64,000 nucleotides of DNA from Pogonophryne albipinna (lineage: Eukaryota; Chordata; Actinopteri; Perciformes; Artedidraconidae), in the NCBI GenBank assembly GCA_028583405.1, contig CM053260.1:21576569-21640568 (forward strand). Reading direction: 5' to 3'. Of the stretch, positions 10,888-23,151 are shown in pieces (within the stretch, counting starts at the first letter, position 1; each line of letters opens with the position of its first letter). The notes under the pieces were generated by a model. It saw nothing but the letters and a program-made list of their open reading frames with translations. It ran no database searches and had not been told where the DNA came from. The translations under genes were made by a program, and so were the position numbers.

Positions 10888-12240
10888 TTACAAGTCCAAC
10901 CTAGCCGGTCTCACCACGGCTCTCCCAGACCTGGTTCTCGGGGTAGGTGGCAGATCTTGAGCACCGGGCTCCGGAGGTTCTGCAATATGCGGCTCTGGAC
11001 CACCTCCTGAATGCTGCTCAGCTGCATCCCTGCCGCTCTGCTCTGACGAGGAGTACATAGGGATGAGATGATGGCGATTACGCCGGACTGTCCCATGAGG
11101 TCCCTCAAGAATGTAGGAGCGCGGCGTGTTGTGACTTCCCATAACCGTTCCACTCGCCTTCTGATCCGTGACCCAAACCTCTTTCCCCGGTGCAAGCCTC
11201 TCGAGACTTCTCACTCGATGACGCAGGTTGTACCGCTGTGCATCCTTTATTCTCCTCTCTCTTTCTCGCAGAACTACAGCCTCTCTGTCGGGAAGAGCCG
11301 GATCCAGCAGCGCTGGTAATGTTGGCACCGTCGTGCGAAGCCTCCTCCCCATGAGAAGTTGCGCAGGGCTATACCCGTTTTGTAGTGGGGTGGCTCTGTA
11401 AGCCAGCAGAGCCAGATATGGGTCTGCTGCTTTCTTAAGGAGACTCTTTACAGTCTTCACAGCCCGTTCTGCCTCACCGTTGCTCTGTGGATATTTCGGG
11501 CTGCTGGTGACGTGTTTAAATCCATACGACTCTGCAAACTTTTCAAATGCCCTTCCCGAGAACTGCGGACCGTTGTCTGTGACCAGCGTCTCAGGGATAC
11601 CATGTCGTGCAAAGATGGATTTGAGATGGTGGATTACATCTGTTGATTTTGTGGGTGTCAGCAAAGCCATTTCCACATACCTTGATGCATAATCCACTAC
11701 CAGCAGATATGACTTGCTTCCCAGCATAAACAAGTCGGCACCCAGTTTCTGCCATGGTCGGCCTGGGTATTGTGTTGGCATCAGCGGCTCTTTGGGGTTC
11801 TGTCTCTCCTTGCTGCATGTCCGGCAGTTGAGAACCAACTCATTCAGCTGCTGACTTAGCCCTGGCCACCATACAGACTGTCGGGAACGCTCCCTACACT
11901 TCACCACTCCTTGGTGACCTTCATGTAGTCTGGCGAGCACATCATTTCTCATTGTTGCGGGGATGACGAGTCTGTCCCCCTTTAACAGTAGTCCGTCCTT
12001 TACAGTTATGAACGCTTGTTCCGCCCAGTATAACTTTATGGCTGGTTCACTGTTGCTGTGTGCTGGCCATTTCTCTTCACACAGCTGCATCACTCTTCCG
12101 CACACACTGTCCTTTGCCAACTGCTCTTTTAGCTCTTCCAGGTAAGCCGTGCTTGCTGGCAAACCATCGATAATCATGTCCACATAGATATTCGTGCTCT
12201 CGAGGAACTCTTTTTCATCTGGTGTGGAGTCTCTTTTCAC
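10888..12240 (-). pseudogene. Integrase part of gypsy pol (450 codons)
   Basis: The frame opens at 12240 and runs to 10888. Near residues 106-143 it has the HHCC zinc-binding pattern (HEGH ... CRTC), then the catalytic core with Asp-169 (GADLF), Asp-222 (TDNGPQF) and Glu-256 (PQSNGEAER), the D,D(35)E arrangement of retroviral-type integrases. A C-terminal tail includes GPHGTVRRNRHHLIP, a Pro/Glu-rich region and a final TRSGR motif common in gypsy integrases. The catalytic residues are all present. The first 60-100 residues belong to the linker after RNase H, so this frame should be fused to the upstream pol frame; it lies in a different frame and has no proper initiation codon of its own. Function: inserts element cDNA into host DNA. 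Confidence 0.88.
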
Positions 12241-14624
12241 AGGTGCACATGACAGTGTATCAGCCGTCCACAGGCTGTGATTGAGTAGGAATAACGCATC
12301 AGGCGCATCCGGAAACGTTGAATCCGTGGGGGAAGCGCATCCAATGCCTGAGACCCCAGGAGACTCAGTAGAGGTTTATGATCCGTTTCCAGCTCAAAGT
12401 GTCTACCGATGAGAAAGTTGCGAAACCTTTCACAAGCCCAGGTTAAGCCTAAAGCTTCCTTTTCTACCTGTGCGTATCTCTGCTCCGTCTGTGTGAGAGA
12501 ACGCGACATATAGGCTACCGGCCTCCAATCCTCTTCCCATTTCTGCAGAAGCACACTCCCCAAGCCATATGATGATGCATCTGCTGAGACCTTGGTTTCT
12601 CTGTTTGTGTCATACATGGCTAGCACTGGTGGAGATATCAGAGAGTCTTTCAGATCTTGGAATGCTCTGGCCTGATCGATGCCCCACAGCCAGCAATTCT
12701 TTTTGGAGAGCAGGTCTCGAAGTGGCTTGTCTCGCTCTGCTAGCTGCGGTATGAACTTCCCCAGCTGGTTGACCATGCCTAGAAAGCTCCTCAGCTCGCT
12801 CACATTTTTCGGCTCTTCCATTTTCCTTACCGCCTCTGTCTTGCTCGGGTCTGGTCTAATGCCGCTAGCAGTGATCACATGGCCCAGGTATGTCACCTCC
12901 TGTTTGGATATGTCACACTTTTCCACATTCAAGGTGATTCCTGCCTTTTGGATCTTCTCCAGCACAGCATACAGACGAGCGTCGTGCTCCTCCTGTGTTT
13001 GGCCCCACACCAGTACATCGTCCATGTGACAGACGACCCCCTCTAGTCCCTCAGTTACCTCAGTTGTCATCCTGTTTTGGAAATGCTCAGGGGCTGAGGC
13101 TATGCCGAAAGGTAGCCGATTGAAGTGGTATCGGCCAAAGGGTGTGATGAACGTTGTGTACTTGGCTGAGCCTTTTGTTAGAGGTATTTGCCAAAACCCC
13201 ATGTTTGCGTCCAACTTGCTGAATATTTTGGCTCCAGCCAGCTTTCCCAGTGTTTCTTCCACTGAAGGTAGAATGTATTTTTCTCGACACACAGACTCGT
13301 TCAGTTTAGTTAGATCCACACATATGCGAACAGCCCCTGTCTTTTTAGGCGCCACCACCATGCCAGCGCACCAATCTGTAGGCTCCTCAACTCTGCTGAT
13401 CACCCCCAGGTCTTCCATGCGGTACAGTTCCTCTTTGACTTTGTCCATCAGTGGCAGTGGAATCCTTCTAGGCGTCTTCAGAGAAAACGGTTGGGCTCCT
13501 GGTTTCAGCTTAATGGCATATGGCTGCCGCACCTCTCCAAGACCGCTGCATACTGTTGGGTAATTAGTCTTTAGCGTGTCCATAGTGACGTTGTCTAGTC
13601 GTGCCACTAGCTTCAGCGCTACACTGGCAGGCCTCCCGAGCAATGCTGTTTGCAAGCGTCGAATGACATACACATCCTCCATAAGTTCTCTCTCTCCTTT
13701 GTTCAGCAGCATACTAGCAAAGCCCACTACGTCTAAAGGATTTTTCCCTGGACCCCAAAGTGGCTTCCTTGGCTTTTGAAGAGCTGGTGGAGCTTTGTGC
13801 TTATAGACCTCCTTAAACACGGAGTGAGGAATGACTGTAACATCAGCCCCAGTGTCAATTTTGAACTGCACGCTTTTGTTGTTAATGTCAATGTCTGCCA
13901 TCCACGGATCATTGTCGGCCTCAATGCTGCCTAAGAACAAGCTTTCCTCTTCTTCATTAATCTCATGCACGCTTTTAGCTGCTTTACACACGCGCATATA
14001 ATGTCCCATTTTCCCACATGCATGGCATTTTACATCCTTGGCTGGACACTCAGTCTTTACATGTGAAGGAGAACAACCACAGTTATAACACTTTGCATCA
14101 TTACCCTTGTTGTATTGTGGCTTGGCTTGGTAGCTATTAGCAGATTGAGCTTTGTTTTTAGCATATTTGCTACTGCTCTTAAACACTCTGTCCACTAATT
14201 TAGCGTCACATGCCTCAGTTCTATCGTCACCTCGCAGAGAAGATTGTTGCCGTTTCACCTCTTCACTCTGCCGAGCCATGGTAATAGCTTTTCCCAAGGT
14301 AAGGTCTGAGTCCAGTTGCATCCGTTCAGACAGCCGCTTATCCGTCAATCCGACAACAAGCCTGTCTCGAATGAGTTCATCATGTAGCACTCCGTAGCTA
14401 CAATGCTCCGCTAGTGCATATAGAGCTGTGACGAACGAGTCCACTGGTTCACCTTCTCCCTGTCTGCGCATATTAAACTTTGCCCGCTCATAAATGACAT
14501 TTTTCTTGACAACGAAGAAGCCTTGAAAGCCATCCCGCACACCTTGGTAAGTGTCTCTCTGAGCCGCTGTGATAGTCAATCCACGTAAAATATCATCTGC
14601 TTCATCTCCCATGCAGTATATCAA
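12237..14624 (-). pseudogene. gag-protease-RT-RNase H part of gypsy polyprotein (795 codons)
   Basis: From the 5' side the frame contains a gag-like helical region (residues 1-130), two CCHC zinc knuckles near 179-213 (CYNC...C, CHACGKMGHYMRVC), an aspartic protease motif IDTGADVTVIP near 256, a reverse transcriptase with LDANMGFWQIPL near 472 and the catalytic MDD at about 534-536 (preceded by His where Tyr or Ala is usual), and an RNase H with SADASSYGLGSVLLQ near 680, Glu near 723 and ETDHKPL near 746. The frame is also open upstream of 14624 (PPEPFDF and QEWDKW motifs), so the given start is only the first near-cognate codon. The ATG near 14810 is in another frame. The frame ends abruptly at 12237 just after RNase H, where the integrase frame takes over; a small deletion or frameshift there breaks pol. 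Gag, protease and polymerase are fused in one frame. Confidence 0.9.
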
Positions 14625-14884
14625 TGTGTTGACTTGATTCTCTTCTGAGCTACTGTTCAGACTACTTGCCAGGCGAAATCTCTCGAACCGCCGTATCCAT
14701 TTGTCCCATTCCTGCGGTCTTGAAAAGTCGAAAGGCTCCGGTGGCTGGATGTAGCACTCGGTCCCGCCGCGGGTCGCGCTGCATCTCCGTTAGCATTCTC
14801 GTCTGCCATGTCCTCTTTCTTCCCTTTTCACCGTCAATTGGCTCCAAACAATACTTTTTCCGGGTCACACTCCACGTACTGTCG

Positions 14885-14902
14885 ACAGGACTTCTGACAC
14901 CA
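14885..14902 (-). other. Primer-binding site, tRNA-Leu-like
   Basis: Immediately inside the 5' LTR the minus strand reads TGGTGTCAGAAG, which would pair with a tRNA 3' end ending CTTCTGACACCA. This resembles tRNA-Leu ends (CTCCTGACACCA), with one mismatch in the first 12 bases. The position is seen; the tRNA identity is inferred. Confidence 0.7.
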
Positions 14903-15101
14903 TGTCGTGTTATTCAATAATACACGTGAGTTCAACTGTCACAATTACGTGTCTCTTTATTGGTAGCCCACATGCTAGAACACACCTAGCTCACATGCTC
15001 CGTTACCATAACATGTCCTCTGCCTATGACGTCAATCAACCGTGCCCGTAAGGCTTCACTCCTATTGGCTAACACACACACAGATATACAATAACACCAC
15101 A
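14903..15101 (-). repeat. 5' LTR of the Ty3/gypsy element
   Basis: 199 bp. As the 5' LTR of the minus-strand element it should hold the promoter. It contains TGACGTCAAT-like and CCTATTGGC (CCAAT-type) motifs. Confidence 0.93.
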
Positions 15102-15777
15102 CACCCTACCCCTCCGTTTGCGCGTTCACGCGGAGGGTCCGCCATATTAAGGGCTGTTCCAAAGCAACGAGTGTGGAGCGGTGTGGAGGGGGAGTGGGCT
15201 ATCAAGCCCTCAAACAGCGAGTCTGCATCGATGCTGACTTGAGACCGGTCTCTACCTGACCGGAGTCACGCTGTGTGTGTCCGTCGGGAAACAAGCTGTT
15301 AAAAAGTAGTTCCAGCAAACATCCACTGATAAACTACGATGTTAACAACCTCATGATGACCTCATAGTTTTTAACTTAGGATCATACCTGTGTTTAGTCT
15401 AGAAAAAGGTAAAATTGTGCATTTTATTATAAAGTTGTGTATATTTACAGACCGTTGCAAAAACTAAGAAGCTTATAAACATCAGGTTTAAAACTAAAAG
15501 AGCTTTGAAACACAATGAAAGATGTTTGGAGTTTTATTTGAGTTATTAATTTAAACTTTTTGTCTAAGAGATGCTGATTAGAAACCGTTGTTACATACAG
15601 TTACGGCATTTCCTGTTTCTGCCGGAGAGAGGGGGGGCCGTCCCAAAGCTTGCTGCTGTATTTACTCCCTCCATCTGACAGGAGGGAGCCTCGTTGAGCT
15701 GCGAGTGTGGCTACAGACGGAGTTCACTCCATCACGGAGGGGTAGGGTCGAGGGAGTGGTTTGGGATTGGGCCATAC

Positions 15778-16145
15778 TGTCACGATCTGTCTGTGTTGTG
15801 TTTTGTCTTGTCTTTTTCTGTCTTTGGTTTCATGTTTTATTTTGAAAATTGTTCACCCCCTGTCTTGCCTGTTGCGTTCTGTCTGTTTTCCCTCCTACCT
15901 GATTACCCGATTGTGTTCACCTGGTGTCCCTGTGTTTTCTCCTCCCTCCTCACCTGTGTCTTGTTTGTGTGATTAGTCTTGTGTGTATTTAAGTTTTGGT
16001 TTTTCTGTCTGTCATTGTTGGATCCTTGTTTGTCTTTGACTGTGTCACGGGGTAGTGTTCTGTTTTTGACACTTTGGCCTTGGAATAAAGGTGTTTTTCT
16101 TTGAAATCTGCATTTGTGTCCTGCCTGCTTCACTCAACCCTGACA
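15778..16145. mobile_element. Solo LTR, 368 bp
   Basis: It starts TGTCACGATCTG, ends AACCCTGACA, and is flanked by exact 5-bp duplications CATAC (15773-15777 and 16146-16150). It contains TATTTAAG near 15987 and AATAAA near 16084, as expected for LTR promoter and polyadenylation signals on the plus strand. No internal region remains, so it is a product of LTR-LTR recombination. Confidence 0.88.
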
Positions 16146-16150
16146 CATAC

Positions 16151-17983
16151 AGAAATGTAGCAACAACAACAACGGGAACGTTTGAGATGAAATTTGGTAC
16201 AGTTGGTCTTTTGGTTTAGTGCCAAAAACATGTTGACACTTTTTATAATGTTTAAATAAAAGTAAGCTAATTGATGAAACTTGACCGTTCAAGTCAGCTT
16301 TTTTTAAATGATTAGCTACACCTTCACATTACAGTGTATACATGTATATTTATTATAAGCATTTTTACAATAGTAATTACATTTTTTTAAATAATTTTTC
16401 TGTATGTACTCTTATTTATAAATCTCACTTTCTCATACTTTGAGGATGTATCACACCAAGCCAAATCCTTATACTGCGAAATGGGAAATCCTTATTAGCA
16501 ATAAACCTGCTTCTGATTCTGAATGATATGAAATTTGGTTCAGATATCTTCTGTGCTCAGAGAATGGACCACAATGATTCAGTGATCCTGTCACCTTTAC
16601 TGTAATCTAGCACCAACAGCAGGTCAAACTCTTCACCAATACACCAAAATATCGTAACATCTACATGTATTCTTATAAAGATCTGTAAATACATTTTTGG
16701 TTACCAGACAACGAAATATCAAGATGTTGGTCATCCCCTGACGTTTACTCTTAAGTGCCAATTTATCTCAAAAGTACCGCTGTGCTAAATCACAGCTTGT
16801 TTATTTGTGCCCCCAATTTATCCCTCACCGTCAGGTCCTTTCCATCTATTGCCACATAAAAGTATATTTATAAAAGAGTACTTTTGAATCCCCACTATTA
16901 ACACAATTGCTTTATATTTTGTGTATTTAACTTTGTAAGCTCTCTTCCTTTTTATTTGAATGGCGCAAATTTATATTTAATTCCTCTGTGACGCACATTA
17001 AACACACTTTGGATGCTAAAAAGTGAACCATGAATAAATAAAATGAACTTGACTGTTCAAGTCAGCTTAAAAAAATATTAGCTGCAATGGATTCATGCTA
17101 AGCAAAGACTCTCTCACATCACAGATCTATACTAGCTATTTATATGCATGGCAATGACGAAATTGTAATTCTTAATGTCCTGATTTAACTTCATGGTACA
17201 TTTCACATGATATCACACTGCTGGAAACACATCACTGTACATTTATAAGCAGCGGCCACTGATAAGTGCGTCCTGACAAGTAAGTTGCCATCACACTGCG
17301 GGCGTGTAAATCCCCTTAAGGGTGGAATTAGTCATGTTAATAACAACTTTTTAATTACATCAGAGGAGAGGAGCCGATATAGAAAAGTGGTTATCCAACA
17401 GCCAAAGCTGGGATGCAGATCATGTATTTTTTATGAGCTCGTGGTAAGATCAGACATCGTAAAGGGCCAAACATCTGTGGGATATTTAGTTCCTCTAAAA
17501 GCCACAAATGAAACAAACACATCTTTTGGGATATGAAGTAAACCGCAGCGGCAGGGACATCGGCCCACAGTGCGACTCTGGAGGGAGGGAGGCTTGGCTG
17601 GCGATGACCTTTTAGATGGTTTTCATACCGTCCAACAGGGGTTCTGCTCATACTGGGCCTATTTCCCAAGGCTGTGTTTTACAGAGCAACAGAAAGTGTT
17701 TTAAAAGCATAGAAAACACAACACATATGTTTTTAATCTTGTTTTTCACACAGAATCACATCACACCCTCCAGGCCCTGAGGGGATTAAAGGGGATTTCA
17801 TTCCGTTTTCAGTATAGATTTTGTTTGTTTGAGAACCTTATAAAGAAAGGAAATCCATTGCTCTGTTGTGCTGTCGCTTGAAGGTTGTGAGTGTAGAGAA
17901 AGAAATACGCCCATGAATAATAAGGAATTCTGAATGGAACTGTACAGCAATTTCCTTTCACTCTTGTTCTTTTAAATGTCAAC
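16151..17983. other. Non-coding; LINE 3' tail near 16340-16525
   Basis: Most of the segment is AT-rich with no gene recognised. At about 16490-16525 the sequence AGCAATAAACCTGCTTCTG followed by ATTCTGA matches the tail of the LINE at 24.6 kb, so about 180 bp before it is probably a 5'-truncated LINE 3' untranslated region. Confidence 0.5.
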
Positions 17984-18212
<229 letters not shown>

Positions 18213-18743
18213 GGTCATGAACAATGTCCTCAACAATAAATGTGAAATTGTACATGTTTAATATTGAAATGATTGAAAACTATGCCTCACTGCCCGATGG
18301 GACAATGAATACAATTGGTTTTGTTTCTTCTTTAATCATTTTCTTGTCTGATAGCTGTGAATATATTAATGCTGAAGCTATTAACAACATTAAGTAGGTG
18401 TAATTTCAATCCCCAGATCTACCTATTGAAACGCTGAACTTCTGTAAGTTTGAAAGGTTATATAAAACATACTTTTTTCAATATGCCCCTTCATAGAAAA
18501 ACCGAGGTCAGCTTGAGGTCAAGTCAGTTAAGACAAAATGAATGAATTCCAACAGTGAACCATTTTAATTGCACAGAAAGCCAAACAACCCACATATATT
18601 CTAGTATCACCAGCGTCATCCTCCTCTCTTCTGCTCATCCAATCTGATGAAGGTATTCATTTAAGGAAATGTTTGAAATCATAACATGTAAAAACAAGGA
18701 TTTTTTGCTATAGTAAAACATCAATTTAACTGCAGTTGTTAAC
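18213..18743. other. No gene recognised
   Basis: AT-rich non-coding sequence without repeat ends that I can recognise. Confidence 0.5.
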
Positions 18744-19133
18744 AAGGACATATTATACGCATTTTAAGGTTCATATTTGTACTGTGTGTCTCTACTGAAA
18801 CATGTCTCCATGCTTTAATGTTCAAAAAGCTCTTTAGTTTCCTCATACTGCCTGTGTTGCAGCACCTCTTTTCACCCTCTGTCTGAAACCAGAGCCCAGT
18901 CTGCCCTGATTGGTTAGCTGGCCAGCTCTGTTTTGATTGGTCAACCGCTTAGAGATGTCCATTGTCCGCCTTTCAGTTTATCATGTAAAATGTATCGGAG
19001 TGCTAGCCAATAGAAGCACGAGTGTTATGTAGTGATGTCACACAGTGAACAAAGTACTCCAATGGAGACGATTCAGGAAGAAAACCTATAGAACAGAGGA
19101 AAAGGAAACTCCATACAGCATAATAGGGCCCCT
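18744..19133. mobile_element. MITE, GGGGACATATTATG family, copy 1
   Basis: It begins AAGGACATATTATACGC and ends GCATAATAGGGCCCC, an inverted terminus. The interior CTGTGTTGCAGCACCTC followed by TTTTCACCC and CTGATTGG is shared with the copies at 23.9 and 54.0 kb. No coding capacity. Confidence 0.75.
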
Positions 19134-20215
19134 CTTGTATGAATGTGTGCCTGCATGGCTATGTGTGTTTACAGTACTCTGCAGTTATTTTGCAATTGTG
19201 GTTACTCTTGTGAAACCTTCTTCAATTGATATAATGTTGTTGATAATTATTCTATATACGACAACAACAATGACCACCTCCTGACTGAAATGAACTTCTG
19301 TATTTGTCATATTCACATGCATTATGTAATCACTTTGTCTCGGATGAAACGATTTCCAACATTGCTAAGCTGGGCCTGTAGATTCTCTATCAGCATGAGC
19401 ACAATGGTATAACCTTTTAAACAAAGGCTCACTTGCTCTGCCTCAGGCCACACTTGCCAGTTTGCTTTCTTGTCAAGGCTGAAAGGAGACGTACATGAAA
19501 GAGTGCACAAAGATGAAGGATGGAGAACATTGGTGACAAGTCAAAACTCTGACAGACAGACGTGGAGAAGCTGATAGCTCTCTATTTACATGTCTGGAAT
19601 GCACATTTACACATCAAACACTTGCTCGGCTTATTTAAAAGCCATGGGCTTCCAGAAGATGAGCAGAAAGGGAAATCAAAACAGGGAAATTGTTTTGTAA
19701 GCATATATGCACGCTGATGTGCACGCAAAAACACAATAAATCTATCTGAATAAACAGGAAACAAAATGCACCCAGGAATATGCATGGAAAGATATGCACA
19801 CAAACACAATGAGCAAGACATGACAACAACACACAAACAAACATTTAGCTTTGATATCAGATATTCACACCAATATCAAGCGTTCATATCCACCAGCTGC
19901 TGTTAGGGTAAAGAGCCAATAGACTTAACATACTGCTGCATGACACACACTTAGATCAGAGTTCGCCTTTTTCCTTCAGTGTTGTTAATGAACACATCGT
20001 AAAGACAAGAGGTTATACTCACTCAAATGGATATAAACATGTCTGTTAAGCAGATCGAGCGTTTAAATTAAACTACAGATGACTAAATGGCAAGCAACAG
20101 ATTGTTGGTTAACACAGATTTTCTAAAAAATATCTGTTGTGAGTCTTCTGTAATTGCAGCCTTCCTGAGTTCAGTATTAAATGATACAAATAATAAATTC
20201 CTGTACATGTCCAGT
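19134..20215. other. No gene recognised
   Basis: Non-coding AT-rich sequence. Short open frames in it show no recognisable domain. Confidence 0.5.
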
Positions 20216-20518
20216 TTAAAGAGGACATATTATTCATATTTTTACGTTCAATCTTGTGATTTGGCTTTCACCTCGAATATGTTTACATACATTACTGTTG
20301 AAATAACACATTTGCCATCACACTGTCTCTCTGAATGTACCTGTAATCAGCTTCTGTCTTAAACGCTACATTTTAGCGCCTGTCTCTTTAAGACCAATCG
20401 TTGAGGAAAAGTCCATTCTGCTGTATGTCTTATTTCCCAGTTTGTGTTTTAGTAAGCACTCCAGTTACCCATATATTTATACCAATAAGCCTTGAAAAGT
20501 AGTTTTCATAATATGTCC
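20216..20518. mobile_element. MITE, divergent member of the GGACATATTATG family
   Basis: The terminus TTTAAAGAGGACATATTATT at 20216 is mirrored by CATAATATGTCC ending at 20518. The interior is shorter than, and mostly unlike, the other copies. Confidence 0.5.
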
Positions 20519-22095
20519 AAGACATTTGATGTTTAAGCAAGCGCTTCACATTAAAACATTTGACCATTCACCTATCTGTCTTTGCCTTTTAAAACTGTCC
20601 CTGTCCAATATTTTCATGATGCAATGGTTAGTGTTTAGGCACAAAATGACTTGGTAACAGTTAAAATAATTGGTTATGGTTGGAAAACTTCGTGTTTTGG
20701 ATTAAACTGTTAACATGGTAAAGGTTTGGAGCCCTTTGTTTTCATTCTTATTCCTTCACACTTCCAACCCGAGAGTGTAGTAAAGACTGGATATTAGTAA
20801 CTTTTGTAATGCATTGTTAAATACTGCAGTTTGCATGAGGACATTCATTCTTGCCCCGTTTGTTCAATTAATGTGTTTTATGATGTTAATTAATAAAACA
20901 ATTCAAAGTGTTTCTAAAAGACCCCGCTATGAATTTAAGCAAATTAAAATGAACTACACGGTGGGGTAGATTTTTACACATTATTTGGTGGATAAGTCTT
21001 GGTTCTTTTACAGCTATTTCTGGAGCTGGAGAACATTTAATGCTTCATTAACAATTACAAAAGAAACCTACGGTCTGGTCTGTTAAACAAAAGCTTATTC
21101 TATAACACTAAGGATTTGTAAAAACACACTCTTTACATTATGTTTAATCTGAGAATAAATGTCTGAGGCAACAGGTTTTGAAGGTTTGTGTCTCTGCCCT
21201 CATCTCTGATATTGATTTCACACCTGAGGCCAAATTGTTTTCAGCCCTGGACCTGAGTGGAGATGTGTGAAAGCTTGTTTTGTAGCATGGAGTTTGTTTT
21301 TTATTGTAACCCTAGTTATGCTTGACAGTGTAATGTGGTCAGAATTTCCGGTATCCAAAAGAAACTAAAAACCTGTGTGTGTGTGAGCTTTTATTTAATT
21401 TGTTATATATGGATCAACATTATTTTTTATGAAACTGAGCTGTGTATATCATTGCATTGGCTCCTATTGCAAAGAAAAACAATCTAAAGCAAGATGAAGT
21501 TCTCCTCATGCATGGCTTGACTCAAATCATGGGAGAACAATCTATGTGACGGTACGGATCCATCTTTTAATGTTATTCATGTATGTTAGTTCCTGGAAAA
21601 CATGCCTGGCGGCCATCGATCCTGAGCCGTTGGGCCCGGAGGCAGAAATGTCTTTATTGTATTTCACCTAAACCGCCCTTTCATACTTACAGTATCGACA
21701 GCTCATAAGGAGAGAGGATGAGACACAGAAGAACAGAGAGACAGAAGACCGCTTACTCTGGGCTAATTTGTTCCTGATCAGTCCATCCATTGTCTTCAGG
21801 CACATAAAGAGGACATTACATAAGAAGTCCTGCACGAGTGATGGAAATATCAAGAGGTGTTACAATTCATTTGCACAGAGATAAAACATGTGTATATATA
21901 ACACACAGAGAGAAGGAGAGATAGTTTTTACTGCAACGCATCCAAATATATCTAGGCGATGTGTTACCAAATATGCAGGACCTATTTATGTCAGTGAGCA
22001 TCAGTGCATCCCACTTACAGACACAGAGCACTGCTTCCACTCTTCAGTACAGCGGGGTATACAGTTTGTGTCACACACATGGAGACAGTCTTATT
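20519..22095. other. No gene recognised
   Basis: AT-rich non-coding sequence with no RNA gene, long frame or clear repeat end. Confidence 0.5.
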
Positions 22096-22103
22096 GTTTA
22101 GGG

Positions 22104-23143
22104 CAGGGGTGGGGAACCTCCGACCCCCGGGCCGTATACGGCCCGGGAGACCATTTGGTACGGCCCTCGAGGTAATTTATAAACACACGCAAAAAAGAAA
22201 AAAATTAAAGAAATCTAGACCGCAAAAAAATTAAACAAGCGAGTGACTGTTTTTCCTGGCCAAGGTCAGGGTCGTTGAACACAACACGAGCCTAACGTGT
22301 CATCACGTGGTATATGTCTCGTCTGACAGGGCTGTAACTCCGGCACTTCAGAAATTGCAGTACCCATAAGGAGCCGTACACATGCCGCAGTTTTTGCGTG
22401 TCTGTGTCTTTAGTTGTAAGCCCAGTGGCGATCTGTTCATCTGTCATACTGATCATACAGTCAATAACTTTGTTGTTATTAGCATCTGGTTAGCTAGCTA
22501 TGCTAACGAATATAAGAAGCTTTTTCTACAACCAGTGAGGTAAAGGCACATCTTTACATGATCATTATAGTTATAAAAAAATAAGAGAATAAAGTAAACG
22601 GGTATAAAATACTATATGACAGTAAAAAAAAGTTGTTATTAATAAACAACAATACAGTTTGAAAGGGGAGTGATTTGTAAAATATCCATAAAGAATAATA
22701 AAATCTGTTTACAGTTCTGTTTCATATGGGTGTTGAGAGATGTATCCAGAGATCTCCTAATGTTGCTCTCAGTGCACCAGATTGATGCTTTTAACTTCAA
22801 CATTTGAAGCATGCCCCCGGACCCCCCTAGAGGAGGTTAGGTCCCCCCCCCCACTTAAATCATGTTCACATGGATAGGAAACTAAATACATTTGCACACA
22901 TCTTGTGTCCATATCTTTCTGTTTTGGTGTTCATGCCACACCGTGCACGTGCATGCATGCGCGAGTCATGGTAAAATGTCTGGATTAAGAGGTTGATTTT
23001 TCTTTGCACAGCATGAAAGAAAGGTGAAATGAATGGGCTGTGATTTTAGTATTTTTAAGCAGAGGTCAATAATTTGTACGGCCCTCGGAGGATGTTGAAA
23101 ACATTTAAATGGCCCTTGAGAGGAAAAAGGTTCCCCACCCCTG
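22104..23143. mobile_element. Non-autonomous hAT element, 1040 bp
   Basis: The termini CAGGGGTGGGGAACCTCC and AGGTTCCCCACCCCTG are inverted. The flanking 8-bp target duplication GTTTAGGG is exact (22096-22103 and 23144-23151). Subterminal parts carry GTACGGCCCTCG on both sides. The middle (about 22610-22960) holds the module shared with 6.45 and 40.7 kb. No transposase frame. Confidence 0.95.
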
Positions 23144-23151
23144 GTTTAGGG

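Larger units (their letters stand above)
10434..15101 (-). mobile_element. Ty3/gypsy-type LTR retrotransposon, 4668 bp
   Basis: Two 199-bp direct repeats (10434-10632 and 14903-15101) begin TGTCGTG and end CACCACA (TG...CA) and differ at only one position that I can find (AACATAAC versus ACCATAAC). Exact 5-bp target duplications CACCC flank the element (10429-10433 and 15102-15106). The gene order on the minus strand is gag-like region, zinc knuckles, protease, reverse transcriptase, RNase H, integrase, which is the Ty3/gypsy order. A primer-binding site and a polypurine tract sit in the expected places. Despite its youth the element has a frame change near the RNase H/integrase joint and another near the gag start, so this copy looks defective. 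I see no envelope-like frame. Confidence 0.93.
10389..15777. mobile_element. MITE with GGCCCATTCCCAATCC termini, split by an LTR retrotransposon
   Basis: The left end TCAGGCCCATTCCCAATCC (10389) is mirrored by GGTTTGGGATTGGGCC ending at 15773. Both ends continue with matching CTCCCT / AGGGAG and CCTACCCCT / AGGGGTAGG. Without the LTR element it would be about 0.7 kb. The flanks ATACAGAC (10381-10388) and ATACAGAA (15774-15777, completed after the solo LTR) agree at 7 of 8 positions, which suggests an 8-bp target duplication and loss of the outermost three bases on the right. No coding capacity. Confidence 0.65.
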
